64,000 bases of DNA from Aurantiochytrium sp. KH105 (Eukaryota > Sar > Bigyra > Thraustochytrida > Thraustochytriidae), in contig BGKB01000062.1 in the NCBI GenBank assembly GCA_003116975.1, positions 186,001-250,000 on the forward strand, in the 5' to 3' direction. The position numbers were made by a program, and so were the translations under genes. Shown here piece after piece: positions 38,059 to 48,200 of the stretch. Below the pieces are notes generated by a model that saw nothing but the letters and a program-made list of their open reading frames with translations, made no database searches and was not told where the DNA came from. The first letter of the stretch is position 1; each line of letters starts with the position of its first letter.

Positions 38059-38786
38059 GGCCCCGGGCCCGCGCCGCGCCCCAGGAGCGGAGTCGGACGC
38101 CGTTTCGCGGCGCCCTCTCGCCGCCCGAGGAGCAGGAGATAGCTAGGAAAGATAGCCGCTCTGCCGCGCTCGCTTGCTCTGCTCGCGCTCTCGCCGGCGT
38201 CATAGTCGCAACAAAGAGAAGAAGAGGTGGGGAGGAGAGGAGGCAGGCAGGACAGAGCCCACCTGTCCCCACGCAGCAAGCAATGCAACTGCACGGACGG
38301 GGAGCGATTTGCGCGGACTGCGGGTGGACCATCTCGAGGCGCGGCGCGGGGCCCGGAGACGGCCTCGGGGCCCTGACCCGACGGCCTCGAGCGCCCCGGA
38401 CGTGTTTGGGCGGATCCCCGGTCCTGCGAGGGTGGTCTGGCTGCCTGCTGCGATGCCTGGGAGAGGAGTGAGCAAGCGGTGGCTCAGCGGCAACGCGCCG
38501 GCGGGTGGGGTGGGTGGCGCGCTGGCTGGCTGGCTGGCTTGCGAGCGTGCAAACGAGTCGGTTCGTAGATCCGTGCGAGGCGAGACAAGGCATGGCATAG
38601 AGTTCTTTGAGCCAAACCTGGAACCTAAACTAAAGCTCGAAAGCTCGAGCGCAAAGGAGCCTTGACTTCCTTCCTTTGTCAAGAGCGTCGACTTGAATCG
38701 ACTCGATTGAAATCCCGCCTTGGCCCTTTCCCATTAGAATCTGGCCCTGCCGTAGGTGGGCCCCAAACCAAAATCGACCTGGATCA
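38059..38786. promoter_or_regulatory. divergent intergenic region
   Basis: About 730 bp between two unrecognised genes. Short CTGG repeats at about 38518-38540 and an AAGCTCGAAAGCTCGA repeat near 38633. No gene or known element seen. Confidence 0.4.
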
Positions 38787-39998
38787 ATGCCAGCGCACGC
38801 CCGTGGAAGACGACGCAGGCGAACCCGACGCGAGTCTACGGCAAAACTCCAACGCTTCGACTCTGCAACGCATTTCTGCGAGAACCAACCGGCGCCAGGC
38901 TCTGGACCTCAGCGCGGAAATCTGCGAGATCTTCCAGCCGCGCGACACAAGCAAAACGCTGCTGTAGCGGCACCAACTTGCCGCGTATCGTTTGCTTCGA
39001 CTGAACGCGAAGGTGGTAAAGCGATGAACCCTCCGGTGACTCACTCAAGCCATGCTGGTCAGCTTTCTGGGCAAGAGGCCCAAAGACCAAAAACACGCAA
39101 GAGCAAATGGCCTGGGACGCGGCCACGTTTGGCGTCGAGAAACTCCGCCAGAACAGCTCACCAAGACGAGAGAGATGGAAGATTGCAAACGAGCCGGCCA
39201 AAGTCTCTCGAGATTCCGCCACCTGACAGGGTTGACTCAGACCTCGCTTCCTCGGCCATGCGTTGCAAAGACCTTCGGCGTCTCGTCGATGGTCATATTG
39301 GCTCATGGGCAAACAGCGCGTCAGCTTCGGCAGAGTTTCCAGACCGCTTGAGTAGTGGTCTCAGCAAGCTTGCAGCCATTAGCGGATCGAGCGTCCGATC
39401 CACTGCGTGTCCATGTGATCCATGGACACTTACTTCGTGTCTGACTGATGACGAGAATCGCGCACTCGCATCCCTCGTCGCGGAGCTGCTTGTACGTGAG
39501 ATGAAAGTGCAGCAAACACGTCCCTCGTCTGCAGGGTTCTCTTCGACGGCGACCTCTTCATACGGATTTCACGCTCCTGGAAGCGGCGACGTTGCGGTCC
39601 TTGCCGCCAAGGCCGCAGCCGCTTCTTTGCATCCTCGCCCGCCGCCCGCCCGATCCTTTCCGCACCTTTCAGGTCCTCTTGCGCTTCCCGTGCGCAAGGT
39701 CATACCGCCGCCTCTTTTACCGACATCTCGGGAGGTGCGCGATGGTGGGTTTCGTGGTAGATCGCATCGTTTTAGCACGGGCCCACGACTTGGAGGAGGA
39801 AGCGCTGGCGCAAGCGCAAGCGCAAGTGCACGACCTGTATCGGTCTCGACGGCGTCTCTACCCCCTAATGACAAATTTTGGGCCCTTTTAGCTTCGCAAG
39901 GTTTACATCCTCTTTCCGAGCAAGCCTCTGTGCTTTTCCAGACACATCTTCGCTACGCCACCCCGCGCGTATCGCCCAATTCCACCGTAACAGCTTGA
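38787..39998 (+). CDS. unrecognised Ser/Pro/Arg-rich protein (403 residues)
   Basis: From ATG 38787 to TGA 39996-39998. The N-terminus MPAHARGRRRRRTRRES is basic, resembling a nuclear localisation signal. The rest is rich in Ser, Ala, Arg and Pro and probably disordered, with two better-ordered patches: SAMRCKDLRRLVDGHIGSWANS (about 155-175) and LTDDENRALASLVAELLVREMKVQQ (about 219-243), an amphipathic helix. No domain recognised. The even codon periodicity over 1.2 kb in DNA of moderate GC is the main support. Confidence 0.5.
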   Translation: MPAHARGRRRRRTRRESTAKLQRFDSATHFCENQPAPGSGPQRGNLRDLPAARHKQNAAVAAPTCRVSFASTEREGGKAMNPPVTHSSHAGQLSGQEAQRPKTRKSKWPGTRPRLASRNSARTAHQDERDGRLQTSRPKSLEIPPPDRVDSDLASSAMRCKDLRRLVDGHIGSWANSASASAEFPDRLSSGLSKLAAISGSSVRSTACPCDPWTLTSCLTDDENRALASLVAELLVREMKVQQTRPSSAGFSSTATSSYGFHAPGSGDVAVLAAKAAAASLHPRPPPARSFPHLSGPLALPVRKVIPPPLLPTSREVRDGGFRGRSHRFSTGPRLGGGSAGASASASARPVSVSTASLPPNDKFWALLASQGLHPLSEQASVLFQTHLRYATPRVSPNSTVTA

Positions 39999-40320
39999 AA
40001 GCCACAGACATACGAGATATACGTGCAAGACGCCACGCACATTGATGTGACCATTATTAGTTAGTAGTCAAAAATCTTGCACGATTCCTATGTTGCTGCT
40101 GGTATACTGCAGCTTTCTCAGCTTGTGTACGAGCTTTGTATGCGTGCATGCATGCATGCATGCATGCATGGGGCCGAGATGGATGGCATTCTCACCTTCA
40201 TATTCGGGAAGAAGCCGGCCAAGACTGCATCGTCTGCTTTGCCACGGCAGGCCAAGGCATTCGTCACCTTCGCAATATACACATCTCACGTTCCCCTTCA
40301 TTCCATCCGTGCCGCCGGAT
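39999..40320. other. intergenic with (GCAT)n tract
   Basis: 3' flank of the preceding gene. A GCATGCAT repeat runs from about 40143 to 40168. No gene seen. Confidence 0.5.
40143..40168 (+). repeat. (GCAT)n self-complementary tetranucleotide tract
   Basis: Six GCAT units; the tract is palindromic and could extrude as a hairpin. Confidence 0.88.
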
Positions 40321-40660
40321 CCCTAACCTCCCTCCCATCTTCCAAGACATTTCCTCCTCCGCGCGCCACGCTCTTACTTTTGGCTGCGGCCCAGGCCAAC
40401 TCTCCGCCGCCGTCCAGCCTGACCACCCCAACCGACCCTAACCTTCCTCCCTCGCAATACCGTCAGGGTTAGGGTACGCTACCGAAGCGGCCCAAAAAGC
40501 GGCCTATCGAGTGTGTGGCGGCCTCGAGGCGGGCGCCGGGGCGGCGGCGGCAAGTGCGGCAAAGGGCGGCCGCAAGTGCGGAATGGGCGGCGGCAAGTGC
40601 GGAAAGGGCGGCGGCAAGTGCGGCAAGGGGCGGCGGCGCAAGTGCCGCAGGGCGCGGCGG
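40321..40660 (+). promoter_or_regulatory. RPS15 upstream elements: telomere-like boxes and five CAAGTGCGG boxes
   Basis: CCCTAACC at 40321-40328 and 40436-40443 and the reverse form AGGGTTAGGG at 40465-40474 are telomere-like boxes 250-410 bp before the ATG. Then CAAGTGCGG recurs at 40551, 40573, 40594 and 40615, with a variant CAAGTGCCG at 40639. The spacing is 21-24 bp, and the repeat unit is close to GGGCGGCGGCAAGTGCGGAA. A site on the same helical face every second turn suits a bound factor. Function is inference from the parallel with RPS15A. Confidence 0.5.
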
Positions 40661-40727
40661 CGCGAGGAAGGCAGACTTGAGACGCAGCGGGAGCAGCAGC
40701 ACGGCAGGCAGCAAGCACAGCAGCACC

Positions 40728-41595
40728 ATGGTACGTCTCGCGCGCGGCGCCGGCGCGGGCGCGGAGAGGGCCGCCGCGGAAGGCTCCCCGCGCCCGCGCC
40801 CGCGGCCCCGCGTTGGCGCGGGCAGCGTCGCGGGGCCGGGCGTGGATGCGGATGGATGGATGGATGGATGGCGAGATCGACGAGTGGCGAGCTCTACTGG
40901 TTGGCGTGCGAGCACGCGGCGAGGAGAAAGGACAGCTCGCAGGGAGAGCGGAAAGGACAGCGGCTGCGAAGACGTAGGGTGGGATCTGGCCGAAAGAAGG
41001 GCTTGCTTGGTTGCCTGCCCGCCTTGTTTTTTCGGGAGGGGAGGGGTTGCGGAATGGGGTAGAAAGAAAACGGGACGAACGCGGACAAGACTGACGATGA
41101 CGTGATGATGTTGACGATCAATTGCAACAGGCGGACACCGAGCCCGTGGAGCTTTCGCTCGAGGAGCAGGCGGAGCTCAAGAAGAAGCGGACCTTTAAGA
41201 AGTTCTCGTACCGTGGCATCGACCTCGACAAGCTTCTCGACCTCACCCATGAGGAGCTCATGAAGATGGTCAAGGCCCGCGCCCGGCGGCGGTTCAACCG
41301 CGGCCTCAAGCGCAAGCCTATGGCCCTCATCAAGAAGCTGCGCAAGGCCAAGAAGGAGACTGGCCCCATGGAGAAGCCGGAAATCGTGAAGACGCATCTC
41401 CGCAACATGATCATCGTCCCCGAGATGATCGGCAGCATGGTCGGCGTGTACAACGGCAAGACCTTCACCACCGTGGAGATCAAGCCCGAGATGATCGGTC
41501 ACTACCTGGGCGAGTTCTCTATTACCTACAAGCCCATTACACATGGCCGCCCCGGTATCGGCGCGACCAACTCTTCGCGCTTCATCCCCCTCTAA
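40728..41595 (+). CDS. RPS15: 40S ribosomal protein S15 (uS19), intron directly after ATG
   Basis: Exon 1 codes only the start codon (40728-40730, CACCATG|GTACGT). A 400-bp intron (40731-41130, ending TTGCAACAG) precedes exon 2 (41131-41595). The product has 155 residues and starts [30 protein letters not shown], matching the family; plant and animal forms have 145-154. Conserved parts are [16 protein letters not shown] at the end, [22 protein letters not shown] and the [12 protein letters not shown] segment. uS19 lies in the head of the small subunit. Exon 2 alone has no in-frame ATG before its coding start (TTG at 41122), which requires the splice. Codon bias is strong. Confidence 0.95.
40853..40873 (+). 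repeat. (GGAT)n tract in RPS15 intron
   Basis: Five GGAT units about 122 bp inside the intron, the counterpart of the tract in the RPS15A leader intron. Confidence 0.85.
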
Positions 41596-42522
41596 ACTAA
41601 TCTGTAAGACCGCGTTTAGTTTGGCTTTGACTCCCCCGTTGTTGTTCTCTTGTATTTTGTTATGGTCCTCTCGTGATGATTTGTGTGGCATTTGTGAGCG
41701 AGGAAGGTTCAGACGTGTCGCAAGAGAAAAAGTTTGCTTTGCTTTACTTCGACTCCTTCGTTGTTGATCTTGAATCTTGGTTCTCTCATGCTGGGAAAGA
41801 CACAGGAGTATCGCAAGGAAAATAATTCTTCACCTTGCGACACAGGAGTATCGCAAGATAAACATGTTTTCACGTTGCTGCCCGTTGCTTTGCTTTATTT
41901 TGCTTTGCTTCACTTTGCTGCCCGTTGCTTTGCTTGGCTTTGCTTGGCTTTGCTTGGCTTTGCTTGGCTTTGCTTGGCTTTGCTTGGCTTTGCTTGGCTT
42001 TGCTTGGCTTTGCTTGGCTTTGCTTGGCTTTGCTTGGACTCCCTCCTTCTTGATCTTGTAATTCAGTTAATCATCTCGTGGCAGAGAAGACGCAGAAGGA
42101 TCGCAATAACCACGATTGATCTGCTTTTTGTTTGGGTTCTATCAAAGGCGTATGAGAGCCAGTCGCTTGCGCGCACGATTTGATTTGAAGAATATGTCAA
42201 AGGAGGATACGAAAGGAAATTCATGAAGCTATTTCTTCATTGTCTTTGATACTACTACATTATCGTAGGCGGGTCTGATCATTGGAGCAAAGCCGGGAGC
42301 ACATCCCTTTCAATGTTCCCTTCCCTTATTAGAATGGAGAGAAAAGGAGGTTGGTGTGTATCACGAGTCAATCGACTCGCGTGTCAGGTGTGCTGTCAGT
42401 GTTTGGTTGTTTCATTTGTGCAGGGTTCATTGTTGATCGTGGCTGGGTTTTCTTTCTGCGGGGCAAGGCGCGTTAAACACTCGAGAGATTAGAGAACGTC
42501 GGGCCCTCGGGCTTCTGGGGCT
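41596..42522. other. intergenic between convergent RPS15 and NDC80, largely repeats
   Basis: About 930 bp. Most of 41620-42110 is made of diverged copies of a composite unit: a GACTCC..CGTTGTTG/CTTCTTG block (about 41629, 41751, 42039), a CACAGGAGTATCGCAAG-like block (41801, 41841, with weaker forms near 41715 and 42088) and GCTTTGCTT runs. The last expands into the 10-bp array at 41931-42030. No gene. Confidence 0.6.
41931..42030 (+). repeat. tandem array, ten perfect copies of TGCTTGGCTT
   Basis: Ten identical 10-bp units with a partial unit following. The perfect identity implies recent expansion. Because the period is not a multiple of three, all three frames stay open through it, giving spurious leucine-rich frames. 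Confidence 0.95.
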
Positions 42523-44496
42523 TCACGGAGAGACCGCGGCAAGACCCGCAACGCGCGCCTCGTGCTCCTCGCAAAAGACAGCTGCTGCATCCAAAGACCC
42601 CTGGAGTGTACCCTTGAGATCTGCAAACGACTGCGCAACGTTCTCCTTGAATGAGAGAAAGCTGTCCACAGCCATGTGCAAGTCGTCGTCGAGGGCCTCG
42701 ATCTCGGTCATGTGGTCGGTAGCCTCGCTAGCTAGGCGATCGCGAAGAGCCTCGAGAGTCTCTTCCGCCTCCCGCAGCGGCTCCGCAAGCTGTTCCGCAT
42801 CAAGCGTCAGCCGGTGAATGTCCTCCTCGACGGCCTCAGTCTCTGCGGCACGGCTTGCCAACTCAGCGTCCATGGCGGACTTGTCTTGCTGCAGCTGTGT
42901 TTCGGCCTCCTGGAGGCGCTGCTCCAAACCACGAATCACACTGCGCACCGCCTCTTGCGCCTCGTCATTCTCCTCGACCTTGGCGTGCAATTCCATGTTG
43001 CTAGTGCGAATTTGATGCGTCTTCTTGATCGACTCTTCGCGGAGATCCTGCAGGGCAGACGTGATGGCACCCACATCGGCGCGCTCACCCTGCCCGGTCG
43101 CTTGATCCGCACCAAGAGAGACTAGCATGTTACGCCGCGTGTCGAGACGCAACTGGATATCAGCGCCCTGGCGCTGCTGGCCTGCGGCTGCCGCCTGGGT
43201 CAACTTGAGCGACTTGGCGATTGCATTGTATTCCTCGAGGAGCGCCTCGATGCGCTGCGTGCGCTTCGAAATGGACATTTCCACCTCCCATGTTTCATTC
43301 TGCATGTCATCGCGCTGCTCCAGCACCGTGTTGCACGATGCCTCCAGAGACCGCTTCTCTTGTGTCATGCGCTCTGCATCCGCCGGGTTCAACTCCTGCT
43401 CATCGAGGATACTCTGGACCTTGGACTTGGCGTGCTCTGCCTGAGCCAGCTCGACCTCCTTGGCGCGGACCTCGGCCTCGCGCTCCCGCACCTTGGCGAC
43501 CATAATGTCCTTGTTTTCGAGGAATTGGCGAATGAGCTTGTCCCACTTGAGCTTGTCGCTCGTGAAATCGCGTTTGCGCTGCTCCAGCTCTGGGATCAAA
43601 CTCTGTTTCTCCGATTCGAATTCCAGGTCCTGGCCAAGGTCTGAACGCTTCCGCTCCAGATCCGTAATCTCCTCCTCGATGACCACGTCGCGCTCGCGGA
43701 ACTTGCCCGCCAACTCGGCGTCGAGCTCCTCGTAACGGTTATCGTCGCCACACAGAAAGCACTGGTACGCCTTTCGAATGTACGTGAAAAAAATACGGTC
43801 AATGTCCTCCTCCGAGGCATCGTCGTCGTCGTCCTCAGAAAGCCCAGCCAGCTCATCGTACTCGAGCAGTTCCACGAGCCACACGAGCGACGCCAGTAGC
43901 GCAGGCCACGTATGCGGGCTTCCCACAGCAGCAAGCGAGGTCTTGCTAATGTTGAAAGGGTACCTGAGACCCTTCATCATGACGGTCACCTCGTCTGCCA
44001 CCTTGCTGCCGAATTTGCGGCTTGGATCAAGCATACGAAAGAGAAAAATAACCACATGCTCAAAGTCCTTGCCTGTCGGCCGATGCAGGATCTTGGGCGA
44101 GAGCGCCTGGTCGTAGTTGTGCTCCGAAAGAAATCGAATCAGCGTTTCGATGCACTGCGCCCGAAAGCTCTTTTCATTAAGAGGACGCGGGTCGCTCTTG
44201 AGCGCGCTCGTTGCGCTGCCCATGGTGGCGATCGACTTTCTGCGAGACGCCACAGAGACTGTGGACTGACGACGATTGCCCCCATGCATCGACGCGCCTA
44301 CCGTGGGCATCATGGACATACGTTTGTTCGCCTTGGCTTTCTTCGCCGTCGTGCCCATTCCTCCGCCCAGCGAATACCTGGGCAGCGTCGTCCCGGGACC
44401 GAGCGACATGCGCGTTTTCGCCGGCCCACCGGCGCCCATGTTCATGCGCGAGCTCGACACGCGCCCCAGCGCGGGTCTCCGCTGTTGACTCTGCAT
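42523..44496 (-). CDS. NDC80: kinetochore protein NDC80/HEC1
   Basis: A 657-residue protein (human 642). Residues 1-100 are a basic, Ser/Arg-rich tail with repeated RxS/RRxS sites (GRVSSSR, KRMS, RRQS, RRKS) like the Aurora-phosphorylated tail of HEC1. The calponin-homology-like head follows: DPRPLNEKSFRAQCIETLIRFL (about 102-123), LHRPTGKDFEHVVIFLFRMLDP, and the KTSLAAVGSPHTWPALLASLVWLVELLEY segment. These match the microtubule-binding head. From about 255 to 630 the chain is a long coiled coil. NDC80 pairs with NUF2 in the outer kinetochore. The start is ATG 44494-44496. A short insertion of acid residues (SEDDDDDASEED) sits at the end of the head. Confidence 0.96.
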   Translation of the reverse strand: MQSQQRRPALGRVSSSRMNMGAGGPAKTRMSLGPGTTLPRYSLGGGMGTTAKKAKANKRMSMMPTVGASMHGGNRRQSTVSVASRRKSIATMGSATSALKSDPRPLNEKSFRAQCIETLIRFLSEHNYDQALSPKILHRPTGKDFEHVVIFLFRMLDPSRKFGSKVADEVTVMMKGLRYPFNISKTSLAAVGSPHTWPALLASLVWLVELLEYDELAGLSEDDDDDASEEDIDRIFFTYIRKAYQCFLCGDDNRYEELDAELAGKFRERDVVIEEEITDLERKRSDLGQDLEFESEKQSLIPELEQRKRDFTSDKLKWDKLIRQFLENKDIMVAKVREREAEVRAKEVELAQAEHAKSKVQSILDEQELNPADAERMTQEKRSLEASCNTVLEQRDDMQNETWEVEMSISKRTQRIEALLEEYNAIAKSLKLTQAAAAGQQRQGADIQLRLDTRRNMLVSLGADQATGQGERADVGAITSALQDLREESIKKTHQIRTSNMELHAKVEENDEAQEAVRSVIRGLEQRLQEAETQLQQDKSAMDAELASRAAETEAVEEDIHRLTLDAEQLAEPLREAEETLEALRDRLASEATDHMTEIEALDDDLHMAVDSFLSFKENVAQSFADLKGTLQGSLDAAAVFCEEHEARVAGLAAVSP

Positions 44497-45247
44497 CGTG
44501 CGTGAATTCCTCTCGCTCCCCTCCTTCGCGCCGCTCGCGTCGCTCGCCTGTTCCCACCTGCGCGTCCCGTTCGAGCTGTGCTTGCGCCCGCGGCGCAGAC
44601 TCCTCGACGCCCTCCGCGAGCTGTTGCTACCTGCTGCTCGGGTCCCGCCCGAGTTTTTTTCCCACGGCCGTTACACACCTGCTCGTCCTGCACCGGACTC
44701 GGAGTATATTGGTATTGAACATGTCAAGGTGGTGCGATGAAGCTTGTGCAAACGCAACGGACCCGCGTCATGCTTTGAACCCTCGCCCCAATAATAATCT
44801 TGGAGGGAAGGAAAGAGACAAGAAGACACAAGCAAGAGAAAAAGAAAGAAAGAAACAAAGAAAGAAAGAAACAAACAAGCACGACGCAATATTTATCGAT
44901 GCATTTCTCGGTGAACAAAAAGGTGTACAAATAGAGACAAATGGATGATAGTCACTGAGATCTGTATGCATCGAAAGCATGCATCAAAACAATGTCACGT
45001 AGATACCATGCGCTGGCTTAGCTGGCTGGCCTAAGCAGTGAAGCAAAAGCAAGGCTATATTATGCATGCATGCCTACCTGACTGCCAACCTACACAGACA
45101 ACAATAGAGAATTTACTGTCGCTCAGTCAGTCGGTCGGTCGGTGGGTCGGTCAGTCAGTCACTCCATCAACCAAGCAATAAATCAGAATCACAAAGTTCA
45201 TCAGCCCATCAATGGCACAAAAGGCTGATGCGCAGGTGGGACTTTGT
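44497..45247. other. intergenic, 5' flank of NDC80
   Basis: About 750 bp. It holds an AAAG/AAAC tract (44838-44880) and GGTC/AGTC tetranucleotide repeats (45122-45160), plus GCATGCATG words near 45064. No coding frame looks real. Confidence 0.5.
45122..45160 (+). repeat. (AGTC/GGTC)n tetranucleotide tract
   Basis: About nine units alternating AGTC, GGTC and GGTG, just beyond the 3' end of the giant gene. Confidence 0.85.
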
Positions 45248-48200
45248 CTAGCCGCTAACAGCATCGTTCTCAAGGCCGCTCGGAACTGTAGCTGCCAGAG
45301 ATGAGAGATCCTGAATCTGAGGAGCATCACTCGGGCGCGAAAACTTGTGAGCGTCCACAAAGCTTTGCACATCGGCCTGAAGGTCCACGGTCTTAAGGGC
45401 CTCATGCGAGACCTCCGTAAGCTCTTGGAGCTTAGTTTCCAGACGCTTGTGCCAGAATTGAAGTCTCTCATGAAGCGAAATGAGAAAGTTGAACTGGTGC
45501 CGCTCAAGGTTGTCATATTTGCGCATTACGCGTGCGGCCTCGTTGCGATACAGTCGCTGAAAATCAGCATACTTGTCGATTGCGGCCATATTGTTTTCCT
45601 CTGCCTCTCGTAGCTTACGCTTGGCAGCCCCCACCTTGCGTTGCTTTCGATCAGTACCGGCTTCCTGGGTGATGTAATTACGATGGTAATCCTTTTGCTC
45701 GCATTCATCAAGCACTGCGCGAGCCTCAATGACTTTGTCGTTCGCACGCGCAAGCGCGTTGCGGACTACGGCCCCGTTCCGCTTTAGATTCATACGAATG
45801 TCATTGATTTCCTTGAGATACTGCTGGCAGGTGTCCGCCATCTCCCGCAGCGAGTTCATCAAAAGATGATCCGACGCGTCGAGACACTCCATCATTAAGC
45901 CCACCTGAGCTGTCCATGACTTGTGCACATTATCAATTGCCATGAAAAGAGTGCTGACCTCCTTTGTTGGCCCAGACCTGCCATCCGCCACCGAAGCGAC
46001 GACAGACAACGTTCCATCTGTAGTTGCCTCATCGTCATCGTCCGCACCATCGCATGACCCAGCTTGATTGGCCCCACTAGGCAAAGCTTCGGATCTCTCA
46101 CCCAGAATACTCGTCAACGCGGATGCGCCATCAAGGCCAAAAGTGTTAGCGTCCAATTCTGTGACATTGCCTCCGCCCTCTCCGGAGTCTGAACGCGCCT
46201 GCGAAGTGAACGACGCCACGGAAGGAGACGCTGAAGAAACAGACAGCAGAGGTGCCCCAGCGGGTACCTCCGAATGTGCATACGCATTTCCTGACCGATG
46301 CGATGCCCCCGAGCGATGCAAAGATCCTTGCCCCGGGACCAAATGACGGATGCGGTTCCGAAAGTGACGAATCGAATGCCCAGGACGCCGCAAGGAGTCA
46401 AAGCGTGTTGTGCCCGTGGTTGACGTTGACCGCGAGGAGGCGCCCCGCGTGGGCCGATCCATCGAGGCCAGCGACCGTGGCGACCCTGCATCATCGTCAG
46501 CGCCCGTCGTACCATTGTGCAGAGAATCTTCATAGCCGTTCGCTAACTTGCCCTGCGTGCTCGACTGAATTAGCTTGCGCTTCTTCATCAAGTCGCGCTT
46601 GCTCAACAAGAGCACGGGGAAACGGTCAATCTGATCCTGCGCTTGCCCAATCACCGACTTCATCACGGCCAGACGCTCTGGGAGAACTTCCAGCAGGCTC
46701 TCGCAGATAAGTTTCGAGTGCAGAATCACTGTCTCAACTTCGTCGCACCGCACGGGGCGCTCACGTCTGCCTGGCGAGTCGTGCAGGACGGGTCTGCGCA
46801 AAAATGCATGCCGTGACGAGGTAAACATTTTAGAAAGCTGCGCAACAGCACTCGACGGACTCAGCGACTGCTTGATACTGGACGCCATCATTGATGCACC
46901 GCCAAGGGTGCGAAGCGACTCTCGCATACGCCGCTCGTGTCGCGACCCTGAGAACGTCCGCGATGGCGCTGAATCAGTCAGCAGAACCCTCTGGTCATCC
47001 GCTGTCGACGTGCTGCTGTAACTCAGATGCGCGCTGTCCGTGTCACGAGGTAGACGCGACACCGAGTCAAAGAACCCATTCGTGTCCATCGCAGCGAGAT
47101 CGAGAACCGCATCGTTGTCACCCTCCAACACAATAGGCTCCTCGGTCGTGTCCAGAGCACGTGAACGCCGCGACATAAAGGGAGACTTCTTGGCATGACC
47201 CAAGGAAATTTCTTGTACAGACTCCACAAAGGACTGCAGGTACTGCAAACACGACGACAACGCGTCCGTGTACCCATTCTGCATAGAAACTAAAAGCTGT
47301 GAAAAGCACGTTTCGTAAACCTGCCGTGCGCCGATGTAGGCCTTTTCTGTTTCCGACTTGGCCTTTTTCGCCTTCTCGCACTCGTCGCGCAATGCAAACA
47401 GCTTCTCGCATCGTCGTGACTCTTCTGATCGCGAGCGAAATTCAATGCCGCGCATCGATGCCTCGCACTCGTTCATCTCCGCTTCGACACGGGCCAGATT
47501 ATCGCGCGAACTCGTGAATCGATCACGCGCTTGCATCAGGTCTACCTCCGCATTGTCCTTGCTTCTCACGTACTCGAGCAAGTCACCGTTCAATGATCGC
47601 TTGCTCGCACGTGCATCCATGGTCAGGGTACTCAACGCTGCATGTAGTTCAGTCAGCTCCTCCATCTCGTTCGTAATGCTTACAAAAGTCTTGAGGAAGA
47701 GGTCGTCAAATGGATCGGCATCGCGTCGCTGCTCCAAGAGGTTCAGCGGCACATGACCTAACTGAGCACATAGCTTTTCAAGATCGTGTGTCGCACGACG
47801 CTGCGACTTTGCGAGGCCGTCTGTGTGCTTATACAGGGACTTCATGCGATACTTGAGCTCGTTAAATCGTAGCACGAGCGTTCCAAGGCTGCGACGCATG
47901 TAGACTGCAAAGAGACGCCCCTCCAAGCTCACAGAGTCCACAGAGTCAAAACGCCCAGATCGTCGCTGACCATTGGCGTCCAAAACCGGCACCATTGCGT
48001 TTCCTCCTTTGGGCGTTTCTGCGTCACCCTCCGCACCCGGCGTGCCGCTCCCCTCGAGACTCCCTCGGTCCTTGGCCGAGGCGCTCCCCTGCCCGGTACC
48101 GTCCTCGTAATCATCAGTTTCGTCGCCATCGCCCTGTCGCTTTGCTTCGCTGGTGCTATCCTCAGCAGCCTTGGAAGGAATCATACCTGCCATCGAAGGG

